Part shown: positions 10,377 through 20,253 of the stretch, in pieces
Numbering within the stretch: the first letter of the stretch is position 1
Layout of the letters: each line of letters begins with the position of its first letter
From: Isochrysis galbana
Lineage: Eukaryota; Haptophyta; Isochrysidales; Isochrysidaceae
Assembly: GCA_018136815.1 (NCBI GenBank)
Contig: CM030939.1
Location: 4,457,419-4,521,418 of the forward strand
Reading direction: 5' to 3'
Length of the DNA: 64,000 nt
Made by a program: the position numbers and the translations under genes
Notes under the pieces: model-generated
Seen by the model: the letters and a program-made list of their open reading frames with translations, nothing else
What the model was told of the DNA's origin: nothing
Databases searched by the model: none

Positions 10377-11130
10377 AACTAAGTTTATACTTAGCTCGCC
10401 CATGGGGGGGCACGAGCCCCCCCCTCTCTCCACTCCTCCCCCGCCATGGGGGAGGAACCACCCATCCTCCTGGCACGCCTGATGGCTTGCCAGGAGGCCA
10501 CTGCCCTGCTGACCCTCTCTCCCACTGACAGGCTCGCCTGATTCGCCCATCCTGGCCCGGCGTGGCCAGCCCATTGCTCCAACCCCTCCTCCCCCCCTGT
10601 TCGACAGGCAGACAGGTGCAGCGTGGGGGCCCCTGAGGCTCAGGAGCGCCAGCGAGGGAGAGGCAGGGGAGGCCAGGGCCCAGCCCCAGCCTCCTCTGCC
10701 CCCTGAGCTGGCCTCCATGAGCCTCCAGGGTCGCCAATGGGCAGCTGCAGGCCTGCCGCAGGCGCGCCATCGCGCGTGCCGCAGGAGAGGGGAGAGAGAG
10801 CGCGGAGAAGGGGGTGGGCGGAGCGGAGCTCCGCCCACCGAAAAATAGGTAAGTCCCGCACCTGTTTACAGGATAAGTCGGGACTGAGGTCGCCGCCCAC
10901 TCGGAGACACAGGAGGAAGAGAGGGAACAGATCACCGGGGGGAGGCGCGGGCCACCGGACCATATCTAAGCCCTTCACCCCAATCCCCCTAGTAGTGCAC
11001 GGGGGGAGCCGCCTGATGGCGGGGGGAGAAGGGCTGGGAGCGTGGGGGTGTAGAAAGTTTTCCTACGTGAGTAGAAAGTAGAGGGTCCACGGCTGCGTGC
11101 GCGGTGAGACTATTAAAAGGTTTAATTAAT
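10377..11130 (+). mobile_element. Short retroposon, family B, complete copy
   Basis: This copy is about 754 bp and flanked by the direct repeat CAAATATTTGAGCAA (10360-10374 and 11131-11145). The parts in order are: a 5' stem-loop (CTAAGT-TTAT-ACTTAG) ahead of CATGGGG; a GC-rich body; a GGTGGGCGGAG/CTCCGCCCACC hairpin near 10813-10839; a nested hairpin AGTCCCG/CGGGACT with inner CCTG/CAGG at 10852-10885; a block GGGCTTAGATATGGTC (read on the minus strand); and a 3' end GTGAGACTATTAAAAGG. The long target duplication and A/T-rich 3' end fit target-primed reverse transcription. No credible protein is encoded, so it probably depends on a LINE. Confidence 0.75.
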
Positions 11131-11354
11131 CAAATATTTGAGCAAAGGCAGACACCCACCTCACAGTGTTCAACCATCTCTAAAAATGGAAGGGCGCCTG
11201 ATGATATAGTACTCAAGCGAATGGAATGGATCAAAACAAAGATGGACGAGAACTTTAAAAATTCATCACCATCACACCTCTCTTTCCGCCATATGCCAAT
11301 TCTAAATCTGCCATGCAGGTTATGGCGGAAGCATTGGCTCTTTGTTACACCTAT

Positions 11355-12129
11355 ATAAACCTTTTAATAGTCTCACCGCGCACGCAGCCGTGGACCCTCT
11401 ACTTTCTACTCACGTAGGAAAACTTTCTACACCCCCACGCTCCCAGCCCTTCTCCCCCCGCCATCAGGCGGCTCCCCCCGTGCACTACTAGGGGGATTGG
11501 GGTGAAGGGCTTAGATATGGTTCGGTGGCCCGCGCCTCCCCCCGGTGATCTGTTCCCTCTCTTCCTCCTGTGTCTCCGAGTGGGCGGCGACCTCAGTCCC
11601 GACTTATCCTGTAAACAGGTGCGGGACTTACCTATTTTTCGGTGGGCGGAGCTCCGCTCCGCCCACCCCCTTCTCCGCGCTCTCTCTCCCCTCTCCTGCG
11701 GCACGCGCGATGGCGCGCCTGCGGCAGGCCTGCAGCTGCCCATTGGCGACCCTGGAGGCTCATGGAGGCCAGCTCAGGGGGCAGAGGAGGCTGGGGCTGG
11801 GCCATGGCCTCCCCTGCCTCTCTCTCGCTGGCGCTCCTGAGCCTCAGGGGCCCCCACGCTGCACCTGTCTGCCTGTCGAACAGGGGAGGAGGAGGGGTTG
11901 GAGCAATTTGCTGGCCACGCCGGGCCAGGATGGGCGAATCAGGCGAGCCTGTCAGTGGGAGAGAGGGTTAGCAGGGCAGTGGCCTCCGGCAAGCCATCAG
12001 GCGTGCCAGGAGGATGAGCTCTTTTGACGGAACGCGACTTTGGGTGGTTCCTCCCCCATGGCAGGGGAGGAGTGGAGAGAGGGGGGGGCTCGTGCCCCCC
12101 CATGGGCGAGCTAAGTATAAACTTAGTTG
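11355..12129 (-). mobile_element. Short retroposon, family B, second complete copy, inverted
   Basis: This copy is nearly identical to the one at 10377-11130 but in the opposite orientation, 225 bases away. It has its own target duplication: CTTTGTTACACCTAT at 11340-11354, matched at 12130-12150 by the same word with a 6-base internal duplication. A 114-codon frame is identical in both copies. The separate duplications show two insertion events rather than one element with long inverted ends. Confidence 0.75.
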
Positions 12130-12150
12130 CTTTGTTATTGTTACACCTAT

Positions 12151-12489
12151 TACCTATTAACAGGTAACAGGTTTGGTAGGCCTCTTGACCTCTTAATAGA
12201 ACCTATTCGAAGCCTATTGCCCCATCTGGGCCCCACATGCGGGGCAGCAGGCTGCCGGTAGGTGGAGAGCGCCGTCAATCCCTTGGGCATGTCTTATGGC
12301 AGAGGCCCCTCCCGCCATACCGACGGCCGCGCTGTCCTGGCAGCGCGTACCGAGGCCACATGGCCCTCATGGGCACACATCACTGACAAAACTCTCCAGC
12401 CATACGCACAGCACACTACTCCGGAGCATCAGAGCTGGATGGACAGAGCGCACAGCCAACCGCCTACCTGGGGCAGGAATACAACAGAG
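12151..12489. other. Intergenic, repeat-derived
   Basis: No gene is recognised. The first part may be the right side of the interrupted hAT-like remnant. Confidence 0.35.
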
Positions 12490-12588
12490 GGTGGGTGGTT
12501 CCTTCCCCACAGCAGGTGAGGGGTGGAGAGAGGGGAGGGCTCGTGCCCCCCCAGCCTTCAGGAGTCAAGCAAGTATAAACTTAGTTGT
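12490..12588 (-). mobile_element. Family B 5'-head fragment
   Basis: Read on the minus strand, this fragment starts at AACTAAGTTTATACTTG and continues with CACGAGCCCTCCCCTCTC and the GGGGAAGGAACCACCCAC block of family B. Only about 100 bases remain. Confidence 0.6.
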
Positions 12589-12828
12589 CGGTTGGAAAAT
12601 GAAGCATGAAGAACAAACCGAATGCTGGATGCCCAAAACTCGGAGCTTGGCACGGCGTTATCTCCCCACCAGAACCTGCCATGTGCGCGCCTTGGGTTGG
12701 GGATGCATCCCACTCGTTGGCCAAATGAGAAGACAACGTCCACGACGAAAGACGACAAAAGAAGTCCTTCCTGCACGGAAAGGCGCGCGCAGCTGCACAC
12801 ATTCCGACTATCGCGAGCCATTCTACTC

Positions 12829-14539
12829 TCACCCCAAGGACGATCCATCGCATGTCTCCTCCTCCGATGCCTCCTTGAGGAGACCGAGCGCGATATTTGC
12901 CACAACTTCGGCGGAGAACCGTTTGAGTACGCTCTCCCTCCCGCGACGACCCACGGCCGCCGCTTCGCCTGGGTCGTGCACAACCTTGCGCATCAGCTTG
13001 CGTAGGTGCTGCATGTCGGGTTCAGCACGCAGTGAGACGGGGTCTATGGAGGACAGCCGTATTGGGTAGGCGTTAGAATCGTCCATGAAACTCATCATGC
13101 CGGAGTGGTTTGTCACAAGAATGGGAAGGGAGGAGGACATGGCCTCCATGCATGGGAGACACCTATGAGCGGAGCGGAGCAGGTTCAGTAGCTCTAGCTC
13201 TAGGCGAGCGACGGCAGCATGAAGTGGGCCTGGCGAGGCAAGGCCCCCTGATCCCGCTCTCTGTGGCAGCACATACCAGCCCTCCCCACGAGAGGGTAGC
13301 ACGAATGCATCGGCGTCGGCGTACGTCTTCGCCAGCTCGCGGCGTGATAGCTCAGGCAAGATGTCGATCGCCGCCAGATTAGATAAGGAGGTGGCAAAGC
13401 GCTGCACACAGCACGCACAGGGGCAGACGGCTCAGTAGTGGCGGCGTGCGCGGGCTGCTAAGTCGTGGGCATCCTCATCGCATACGGCCGCCCCAGTGGT
13501 CAAGTGCCGGTGCGACTTGCCTGCTTTGCAAAGCGTCTGAGCCAGGTCAGAATGTCCTCAGGTCCAGGTTCCCATGACGGTTTGTACGTGCGCAGCCATA
13601 GTCGCACGGCGTCATCCCGGTCGAATGCACTCCAATACGCGTGGAGTAGGACGTCCCACCCTTTGCGCTCTTCCCACTTGAATACAGAGATGAACGTGAA
13701 GGGGCGACCACTGCCGCGTGTGCCCCGCGCACCGGTGATCTCGTTTGCAGGCGCAAAGAGCGCGGTGTCGACAAACTCAGGCAGCACACGCATTTGGCTC
13801 CTAGGAATTCCCTGAGCGGAGATGACGTCAACGTGCCAGGGCGTTGGCACCCACAGGAGGTCGGCGCGGCGGGCGCATTGCAGCTGTGCCAGCGGGAGCC
13901 GTCCCTCGCTCATCAGCCGCGAAATGAGCCGGAACGGCCGGTCAGTGCCGGGCGTTGGCCCGAATCTGCGCATGAGGCACGGGTCGCCGTGCTCAATGGC
14001 AATGGACGCGGCGGTCTGCGCGGCAGACCTCTCGTGGTCCGCTACCTGAACAGCAAGGTACGCCTCCGCCTCGCCGGGAGCCAGGCGTCGGAGGAACTCA
14101 TCAGGACAGCGCGTCTGTAGAAGATAGAGCTCCGCGACGTGTGGCCGGAGCAGCGGCACCAGACCAAGCGCCACCTGCAGCGGGCTCGAGGAGCATATGC
14201 AGTCGGGCAGGCGCCGGCAGTCGCTGGCTCTCTCTCTCTCTGTGTGTGTAGGGGGGGGTGGAAGAGAGAGAGCGGGGGGTGGAAGACGATAGGGGAGAGA
14301 GAGGGAGGGAGGGAGGGAGGGAAGGAGGGAGGGAGGGTAGCAGAGGGGGGGAGGGGGGGAAGACAGAGGGAAGCAGGGAGGGTGAGAGAGAGAGAGAGCC
14401 GAGCGGGAGCATCGGGAAGGGGGAGAGGGGAGAAGAAGGGGAAGCGTGCCTCGACAAAGAAGCCCGAGAAGTCGCAGCCGATCGGCACCCGCCACTCCAC
14501 CGCGTGCGACGAGAAGGCAGCCGGCGGCGGCGGCGCCAT
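12829..14539 (-). CDS. Family-4 glycosyltransferase
   Basis: Four exons (14450-14539, 13521-14174, 13277-13401, 12829-13162) encode about 400 residues. The N-terminus carries EWRVPIGCDFSGFFVE, the usual strand and glycine loop. The middle has RADLLWVPTPWHVDV and PFTFISVFKWEERKGWDVLL, the start of the C-terminal Rossmann domain. The nucleotide-sugar site is SRGEGWCLPCMEAMSS, an E-x7-E motif as expected for GT4 retaining enzymes. An intron with a GTATGT donor falls inside this motif. The first and second introns appear to use GC donors (GAG|GCACGC and CAG|GCAAGT), and the second matches the GC-AG consensus closely. There is no clear membrane segment. The sugar donor and acceptor are unknown. 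The initiating Met at 14539 is the nearest one, but the frame is open above it. Confidence 0.8.
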
Positions 14540-14633
14540 CGCGCGTCGGCCGCTCCGGGCCCCTCCGACCGAGGGATGATGGACGATCGGCAAGGGCGCC
14601 AAAGACAGTGTGTAGGTGTTAGAGTTAGTGTGA

Positions 14634-14790
14634 GTATAACCTTAGTGCTGTGGTCCCTAGCCTTCATCGGCAACGGAGCCCCTACCCCGCGATGGGGGAT
14701 GGGGGTGTGCGCGGTTGGTGCATGGCTCGTCCGGTGTATGTGGCTAGGGATGCTAGCCAACAAGATGCTCTACAAGACTACAATTATTAA
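14634..14790 (+). mobile_element. SINE-like repeat, copy 2
   Basis: This copy matches 5450-5622 on the opposite strand (shared blocks are listed there). It begins near ATAACCTTAGTGCTG, which is also the start of the partial copy at 54028. It ends in CAAGACTACAATTATTAAA, and a LINE-type stem-loop follows after only a few bases. Confidence 0.55.
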
Positions 14791-14792
14791 AA

Positions 14793-15805
14793 AAACTATT
14801 GTTATAGTTTGACCTATGGAGCGTGCCGCGACCGCTCCCGAGCCCCAGGCGACCCTCGCCACCGCGCCCCACCTGGGACGCCCCATGCCGCCCGAGGCGG
14901 CTCGTCAGAAAGCCCTCTCAAAGCCCATCCAGCCCATCCAAACCACACCCGCGCAAGCGCGCGGGGTGGCGAGCACTGGCACCGAACAGGTTTCCACCAT
15001 GGCTCTGCGTAGCATGCAGGGGGTCTTTGAGACCCCCTCCAACAGTGGGAAACCCTCCCACCCCAAGAGCACCTCATGTGGGAGGGCAGCTCAGCTGCCC
15101 TTCCCATGGTGGAAACCTCTACCATCAGTGCACCCATCATGGGAGGGCACTTCACAACCATCAATCTTCCCTGGAGAGCACCCCATGCCTCTGTTTCCCA
15201 ACTTGTTGACACACTTGTTTTCTTCACCCCACTCCTGTGGGCCACAAGTACCTACAGCTCAGTGCCCTGCCTTGGGCCCTCTTTCAACACTAGACTCCCT
15301 CTCCCACTCCCCCTTCACACCACAACCAACCCAAACAGCACGAACCCCCTCACCCTCTGTTTCAAGCACCAAAATTTTCAACTCAAACTCAAGACCCATG
15401 TTGATACACTTGCACTTATCGTTTTCACCCCACTCTTGTGGGCCACAAGCACCTACAACTCAGTGCCCTTTGGGCCCTCTTCCAATACCTGACTCCCTAT
15501 CCCACTCCCTCTTCCAACTACCAACAACCCAAGAAGCACAACCCCCCTCGCCCTCTTTTTCAAGCACCAATAATTTCGACTCAAGACAAGAGGGAGGACA
15601 TGTCTTGAGGCGGCGTCGCTGCCCATGCCTAGCGCAAGGGTATAGCGCCCCCACTCAGACATCTCCTTCCCCACAGCTCCTCTCTGAGGAGTTGCTCCTC
15701 TCCCTCCCATTAGGCCCCCTTGCCTGCGAGACCAGAACAGGATCCTGGCGTGGGGGGCTGTTTGAGTGTGGAGGGAGGGGCGCTACAGCTAGCGCAGGTA
15801 GCTAG
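14793..15805 (+). mobile_element. LINE 5' head with an ORF1-like frame
   Basis: A perfect stem AAACTAT/ATAGTTT (14793-14810, loop TGTT) is followed by GACCT and ATGGAGCGTGCC at 14816, the same arrangement as the LINE at 60089. The 329-codon frame begins MERAATAPEP and is rich in Pro, Ser and Thr. It contains two tandem copies of a segment of about 65 residues that includes FSPHSCGPQ and TPSPSVSST-like stretches. No zinc fingers, endonuclease or reverse transcriptase are present. It is either a 3'-truncated LINE or a non-autonomous relative sharing the LINE 5' end. Confidence 0.55.
15206..15598 (+). repeat. Tandem duplication of about 196 bp
   Basis: The unit from about 15206 (TTGACACACTTG, CACCCCACTCCTGTGGGCC, TCAAGCACCAAAATTTTC) is repeated from about 15403 with diverged sequence. 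The duplication keeps the reading frame of the ORF1-like frame that contains it. Confidence 0.7.
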
Positions 15806-15927
15806 TGAAGAGCTGGGTGGCATAAGGGGGAAGGGTGCTTGCGCTTGCCGCGGCAGGGAGTCCTGTCTTGAGTTAGCGCTAGTTCCGTTCCTTTGCCGCG
15901 CCGCGACCCATAAAAATTTGTCAAAAA

Positions 15928-16180
15928 TAATACAAGACTACAATTACAAACGTGGTACCCCCGCCGAAAGACGTAGGGCGGTCAAACATCAAACAGGGGC
16001 TTTTTAACAAATAGTAAGGATTGGGCTGCATTTTTTGACCGTGGCGCGATGTCCAATAAAAAAGTCCCGGGGGGGGGGGCTACCTGACGCTACGAAAATC
16101 TTCGCCAAGAAATGGTGCGATTCGCCCCCCCTCTCTCCCCCTCCGTCACGCGCACTCACGCTCTACCCGTAAAGAACACA
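15928..16180 (+). repeat. SINE tail followed by TAGGGCGGTCAAAC repeat
   Basis: The bases around 15930-15972 match the SINE 3' part (CAAGACTACAATT, ACGTGGTACCCCCGCCGA). From 15975 the sequence AGGGCGGTCAAACATCAAACA begins a repeat shared with 34115-34425. Both copies contain GGCTGCATTTTTTGACCG, then a poly-G stretch with CTACCTG/CTTACCTG, then ACGAAAA and a C-rich end. The element type is unknown. Confidence 0.5.
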
Positions 16181-16347
16181 GTGTGAGAAGAAGTCCCGCT
16201 GGGGCCAGCTCACGACCCATAACATATCTTTCCTCCTTGGCCAGAAGCCAGAAGGTGTGGCACGACGTGACGACGTGGTCCACGACGCAGTCAACGTCGA
16301 AGGTGCGAGGGAGCGAGGGAGAGTGTTATAGGGTTATAATAGGACAA

Positions 16348-16503
16348 AATATTTGAAAGCGTCAAAATTTTGATCAAAATTTAGGTGCCCAACCCTCAAA
16401 TTTTGACAACAAAATCTGGGCCCTTAATATTTGAAAGCGTCAAAATTTTGATCAAAATTTAGGTGCCCAACCCTCAAATTTTGACAACAAAATTTGGGCC
16501 CTT
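16348..16503 (+). repeat. 78-bp tandem duplication, two units
   Basis: Units 16348-16425 and 16426-16503 are almost identical (one C/T difference near the end). Each contains the palindrome-like CAAAATTTTGATCAAAATTT and CTCAAATTTTGACAAC. The unit is A/T-rich against a GC-rich background. The near-identity suggests a recent duplication. Confidence 0.8.
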
Positions 16504-17714
16504 ACAAAACAAAGCCAAAATGCACACCTGCAGGGCTAGGGCGAGGCGAGCATCCTCCACCTCTTGCACTGTGAAGGGGCGAAGGGGCGCGTGGGCATCT
16601 CGCGGGAGGGGCCCACAGAACTATTTCAAGCCCGTTCACTTTCAACCTTCCTAAAACCCCGCAAAAGACCTCTACTCTCTAGTAGATAGTGGAGAAGGAT
16701 TGTGACGACAAGCTTGGGGCGTTTCAGGTGGGGTGCGTCCTCCTCTCCTCTCCTCTCCTCTCACCTCACCTCACCTCTCCTCTCCTCTCCTCTCTCCCCT
16801 TCATCCCTCATCTCTTCCCTCAATGTACAGAAGAGTCTCCGTCTCGGGGCTTCTTGTTCTTCGAAGAGAGTGGGAGAGTGACGTGGTCGAAACGCACTTC
16901 GTAACGGACTCACCAGCCCGTTTCTCTTCTGTGCAAGCCTGTTCCTTTGATGTTCGTTCCGTCGCTGTTGCAAAAGGAGAGGAGGAGAGAGAAGAGAGCG
17001 AGGAGAACAGAACGAGCAAGACAGAGAGGGAGCATCGGCTTCTTACCATTAATGTAAGCCCTGTTTATGTCTTATGGTGCGAGGTGAGGTGGAGGGAAGG
17101 GCCAAATACAAGGAGCGGCTAGAGAATTCTGTCAAAAACAGTGTGAAGAGTCCCATTGATTTTCTCTTCTCGCGGAGGCGAGGCCAGGAGAGTAGGAGGG
17201 ATAGGAAGGAGGAGAGGAGTGCTCTAAAACTTCTAATCCCGAGCTAAGATACGTAAGAATGGCGGGGGGCGGGGGGCGGGGGGGGGTACAAATGAGAAGA
17301 GAGGGTGAGGGAGGTGGGAAGGAAAGGAGGATCGATACGAGTAGATAGCCGAGAGGGAATATAAGCAGAGGGGGGGCGGGGAGGGGGCGGAATCTTCCTT
17401 TTCCCCTCGCTGCTCTCCATCCCCCTCTCTTGGTGCTCTCTCCTCCTCCTCCTCTCTCCCCCGGAAACGGAATCTTCTCTCTCCTCTCGGTTTCTCCCTC
17501 TATCCGCGTAGACCCGCCGCTCGGTGAGACCCCCCCCCCCCCAGGAGCTCTCCTCTTCTCTCTCCTCCTCTCTCCTCTCTCCTCTCTCTCTCTTCCCTTC
17601 TCCTCCCGCCCCTTTCCCCCTCTCTCGCCTTCAAGCCTCCCTCCCCCCCCCCCCCCCCCCCCCCCCCCTTCTCCCCACCCACCCACCCCCTCCCGCCGCC
17701 ACCGCCTCTCGCGC
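16504..17714. other. Upstream region of the transporter, strongly pyrimidine-rich
   Basis: No gene is recognised. From about 17400 to 17820 the plus strand is almost entirely C and T, with two long C runs near 17530 and 17643. Long frames on both strands here follow from this composition. An upstream exon of the transporter may be hidden in it. Confidence 0.45.
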
Positions 17715-20253
17715 ATGCTTCTCCCCTCTCCCTCCCTCCTCTCCTCCCCCCTCCTCCCCTCACTATCCCCTCGCGCCCTCCACCCCCTCCTCGCCTCCCC
17801 TTCCCCCCACACTGCCACTGAGCAGCAGTGCACTGTGGCTCTCGTGAAGAACATCGTCGGCACCGGGGTGCTCACTCTGCCTGCAGGGCTCTCCAGGCTG
17901 GCGGAGAACGGGGCCGGGCCGACTCAAACGAGCGCTCTCGCAACCGGCCTCATGATCCTCTTTGGAGCCTTCGCCGCCTATGGCTTCGTCCTGATCGGAG
18001 AGGCTTGCGCAGCGACGCGCCAGCCGTCATACGTCGGAGCGTGGTCGAAGACGCTCGGTCCTCGCTCGTCGTTCTTGCCAGCGATTGCGTCGCTTCTACT
18101 TTGCTCGACTGCGGGCATCGCCTGCGCGTCGGTCTTGGCAGATACCGGCGTCGAGCTCCTCGCCGCAGGACTGGCACTGCAGATCGAGAGCGTCGACCGC
18201 AACGCGGTGCTCAGCGCGCTCGCTATCACCACGCTCACACCGCTCTGCCTGCTGCCCTCGCTCGCGCCGCTTGGCACCGCCTCGTACTTTGGCGTTGCGG
18301 GCGTCGGCGTCACCGCCGCCTGCATGCTTGTCCGTCTCGCCGACGGCACCTACGGGGGCGCCGGCCTGCTGCCATTGGCCGACGAGGCTGCTGCAGTTGT
18401 GGACGCTGCCGGCGTGCTCATGTCGGCTGCGCAGTGGGCGCCCCCGTACGACGCGCTAGCGACGGCGACGGACGCAGTCGTCGCTGCCACACCCCTAGCT
18501 GACCCTGCCGAAGTCGCCTTCACCGAGCTAGCGCGCGACGGCGTGCTCGGCCCGCTGCCGCCTATCATGCCTGTGAGCACGCTACCATCAGCGGGCGCAC
18601 TCGGCTTCTTTATCAGCCTCATGTCCAATGCGTACCTGGCGCACTACAACGCGCCTGGCGTGCTGACGGCGCTGCAGACGGACGGCGTCACTGCAACGGC
18701 ACTCTCGGCTGCCCCAATTGAAATCCAGACGGTGAGCGCCCCCCCTCTCCTTCTGGGCCACACGTACACGACTGAGCGGTCCACACTCCTTTCCCTTCCG
18801 CTGCTTCAGTCCGAGCGCATGTACCTCGACTCGGCTCTCGCCGAGGCGGAGGAGGAGGCTGACGGTGACACGTGGCAAGCGGCTCTCGGGATGCGGCTAA
18901 AGCGTGCTGCCGAGATTTCCGACGAGTTTGCCGAGTGAGTGCCATCGCATGCGGTAGCTCAGTGTGGCGCACCATTGAGCGGCTACTCGCGCGACTCGGC
19001 GCTATGCCCCGTCGGACGTCACGGCCGACAAACGTGGTCACATCGCTGCCGCGCCCTGGCCGCGCAGATACGCATCCAAGCTCGGCGAGGGCACCTTCAT
19101 CCTCACCCTTCTCAACACGATGCCTATGTTCGACTTCTCAATCCCGCCCCACCCCGCCGGCTCGCGCTCGCTATGGATGCCGCCGCAAACCCCGGCCACC
19201 GCAGCACCCTCTTCGTCTCGAGCGCGGCGCCCCCCGCGTTCATCGCCCCCACTCGCCCGGGCTATCGCCACAGCCGAGCGTGCAACAGCCGCAGCGGCCG
19301 CGGCGGCCGCGGCAGCCACCGCCGAGGCTGCCATGCGCGGCGCGGCTGCGGCCTTTGCCGCCGCCGGCGGGGCAAAGTCGATCTCGTCGCCAGTGCCTGT
19401 CGACGTCCCGTCTGCTGCTTTCTCCGCTAGTTCGAGCGATGCATTGGCCCCATTCCGTCGGGTAGCGCTTACGGCATTTGGCATCTCGTCACTGCTCTTC
19501 ATCGTCATCGGGTGCGCCGGCTACGCAACCTTTGGACAGGTAAGCGAGGCCGAGCCCAGCCCTTGACGAGCCTCCCCCCCACCCCGCCCACCCACCGACT
19601 GCCCCACCCTCTCTGCCGGCTGCCCCTCCCACCCCCCTCTCATCCAACCCAACTCCACCCACGAGCCCCGCCACCAACCCCCCCACAGCGCGCGCACGGG
19701 CGGGCTGAGCCGCCCCTCGTTGGCGCTCATCCACACCCTTTCTAACTCTCATCAGGCCTCCCTTCCCCTCATCTTGAGCAACTACGACCCCGCCGACCCG
19801 CTCGCCGCTGTGGCGCGAGTCGGCGTCGCCGCGGCCGTTCTGTGCGAATTCCCGCTGCTTGAGCGTCCCTTCCGAGAGACGGTCATCGAGGTATTGCGCC
19901 TCGACGCTAAGGTGGCCAAGCAGCCGCTTGTCGCCATTGCCTCTGTCGCCTTCCTCTGTGGCATTGCGGCGACCAACGTGCAACTCGACACCATCTCTGC
20001 GTTGGGAGGCGCGACGGGCGGTGCGCTACTCATCTACATTGCGCCCGCGCTGATGACGATGCAGCTCCGCATGCCCGACGTTCTAGGCGAGCAGGGCGAC
20101 GCAGCAACGGGCTCCGCGCAGCAGTCGGAGGCACTCCGGCCCCGGAGCAAAAGGGCGCCACCGTTGTCGCACAGCGAGCTATTAGCTCTCTCCACGCTTG
20201 TCGTGGTCGGCGTGGTCTGCGGCACCATTGGGACTATCGAGTCGCTGCACTGA
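17715..20253 (+). CDS. SLC38/AAAP-type amino acid transporter
   Basis: Four exons (17715-18731, 18810-18934, 19068-19539, 19756-20253) give up to about 703 residues. The diagnostic start of the fold is VALVKNIVGTGVLTLPAG, the unwound first helix of AAAP transporters. Later hallmarks are FILTLLNTMPMF, RRVALTAFGISSLLFIVIGCAGYATFGQ joined across an intron to ASLPLILSNY, and LCEFPLLERPFRE. About ten membrane helices are apparent. An Ala-rich loop of about 100 residues (19200-19400) lies before the FGISSLLF helix. It probably moves small amino acids across the plasma or an internal membrane. The introns are GT-AG and restore frame. The true start is unsure: the Met at 17715 sits in a pyrimidine tract, and a CAG at 17823 could be an acceptor for an unseen first exon. 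Confidence 0.8.

Larger units (their letters stand above)
10100..12250 (+). mobile_element. hAT-like DNA transposon remnant carrying two insertions
   Basis: The frame at 10164-10370 reads LWATVTIITEHPTTPRVRC, then CNNCGG, then FGTPRFQIHD. This resembles a BED-type zinc finger (C-x2-C with a later His) at the start of hAT transposases. The remnant resumes at 11131-11354 with an A/T-richer sequence unlike the surrounding repeats, and again after 12130. Two family B retroposons interrupt it. No transposase core is visible, so the element is dead. The outer limits are approximate and the hAT assignment rests on the finger alone. Confidence 0.4.

Noticed and set aside
10375-12027. Long open frames, including an identical 114-residue peptide at two places
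   Set aside because: They belong to the two family B retroposon copies. The identity is explained by the repeat, and the sequence is GC-rich low complexity with no conserved protein features.
10377-12129. A single transposon with 750-bp inverted ends
   Set aside because: Each arm has its own 15-bp target duplication and retroposon-type termini, so two separate insertions explain the structure better.
17132-17875. Minus-strand frame of 247 codons
   Set aside because: It is made of Gly/Arg/Glu-rich sequence opposite the pyrimidine tract upstream of the transporter, so the open frame follows from composition.
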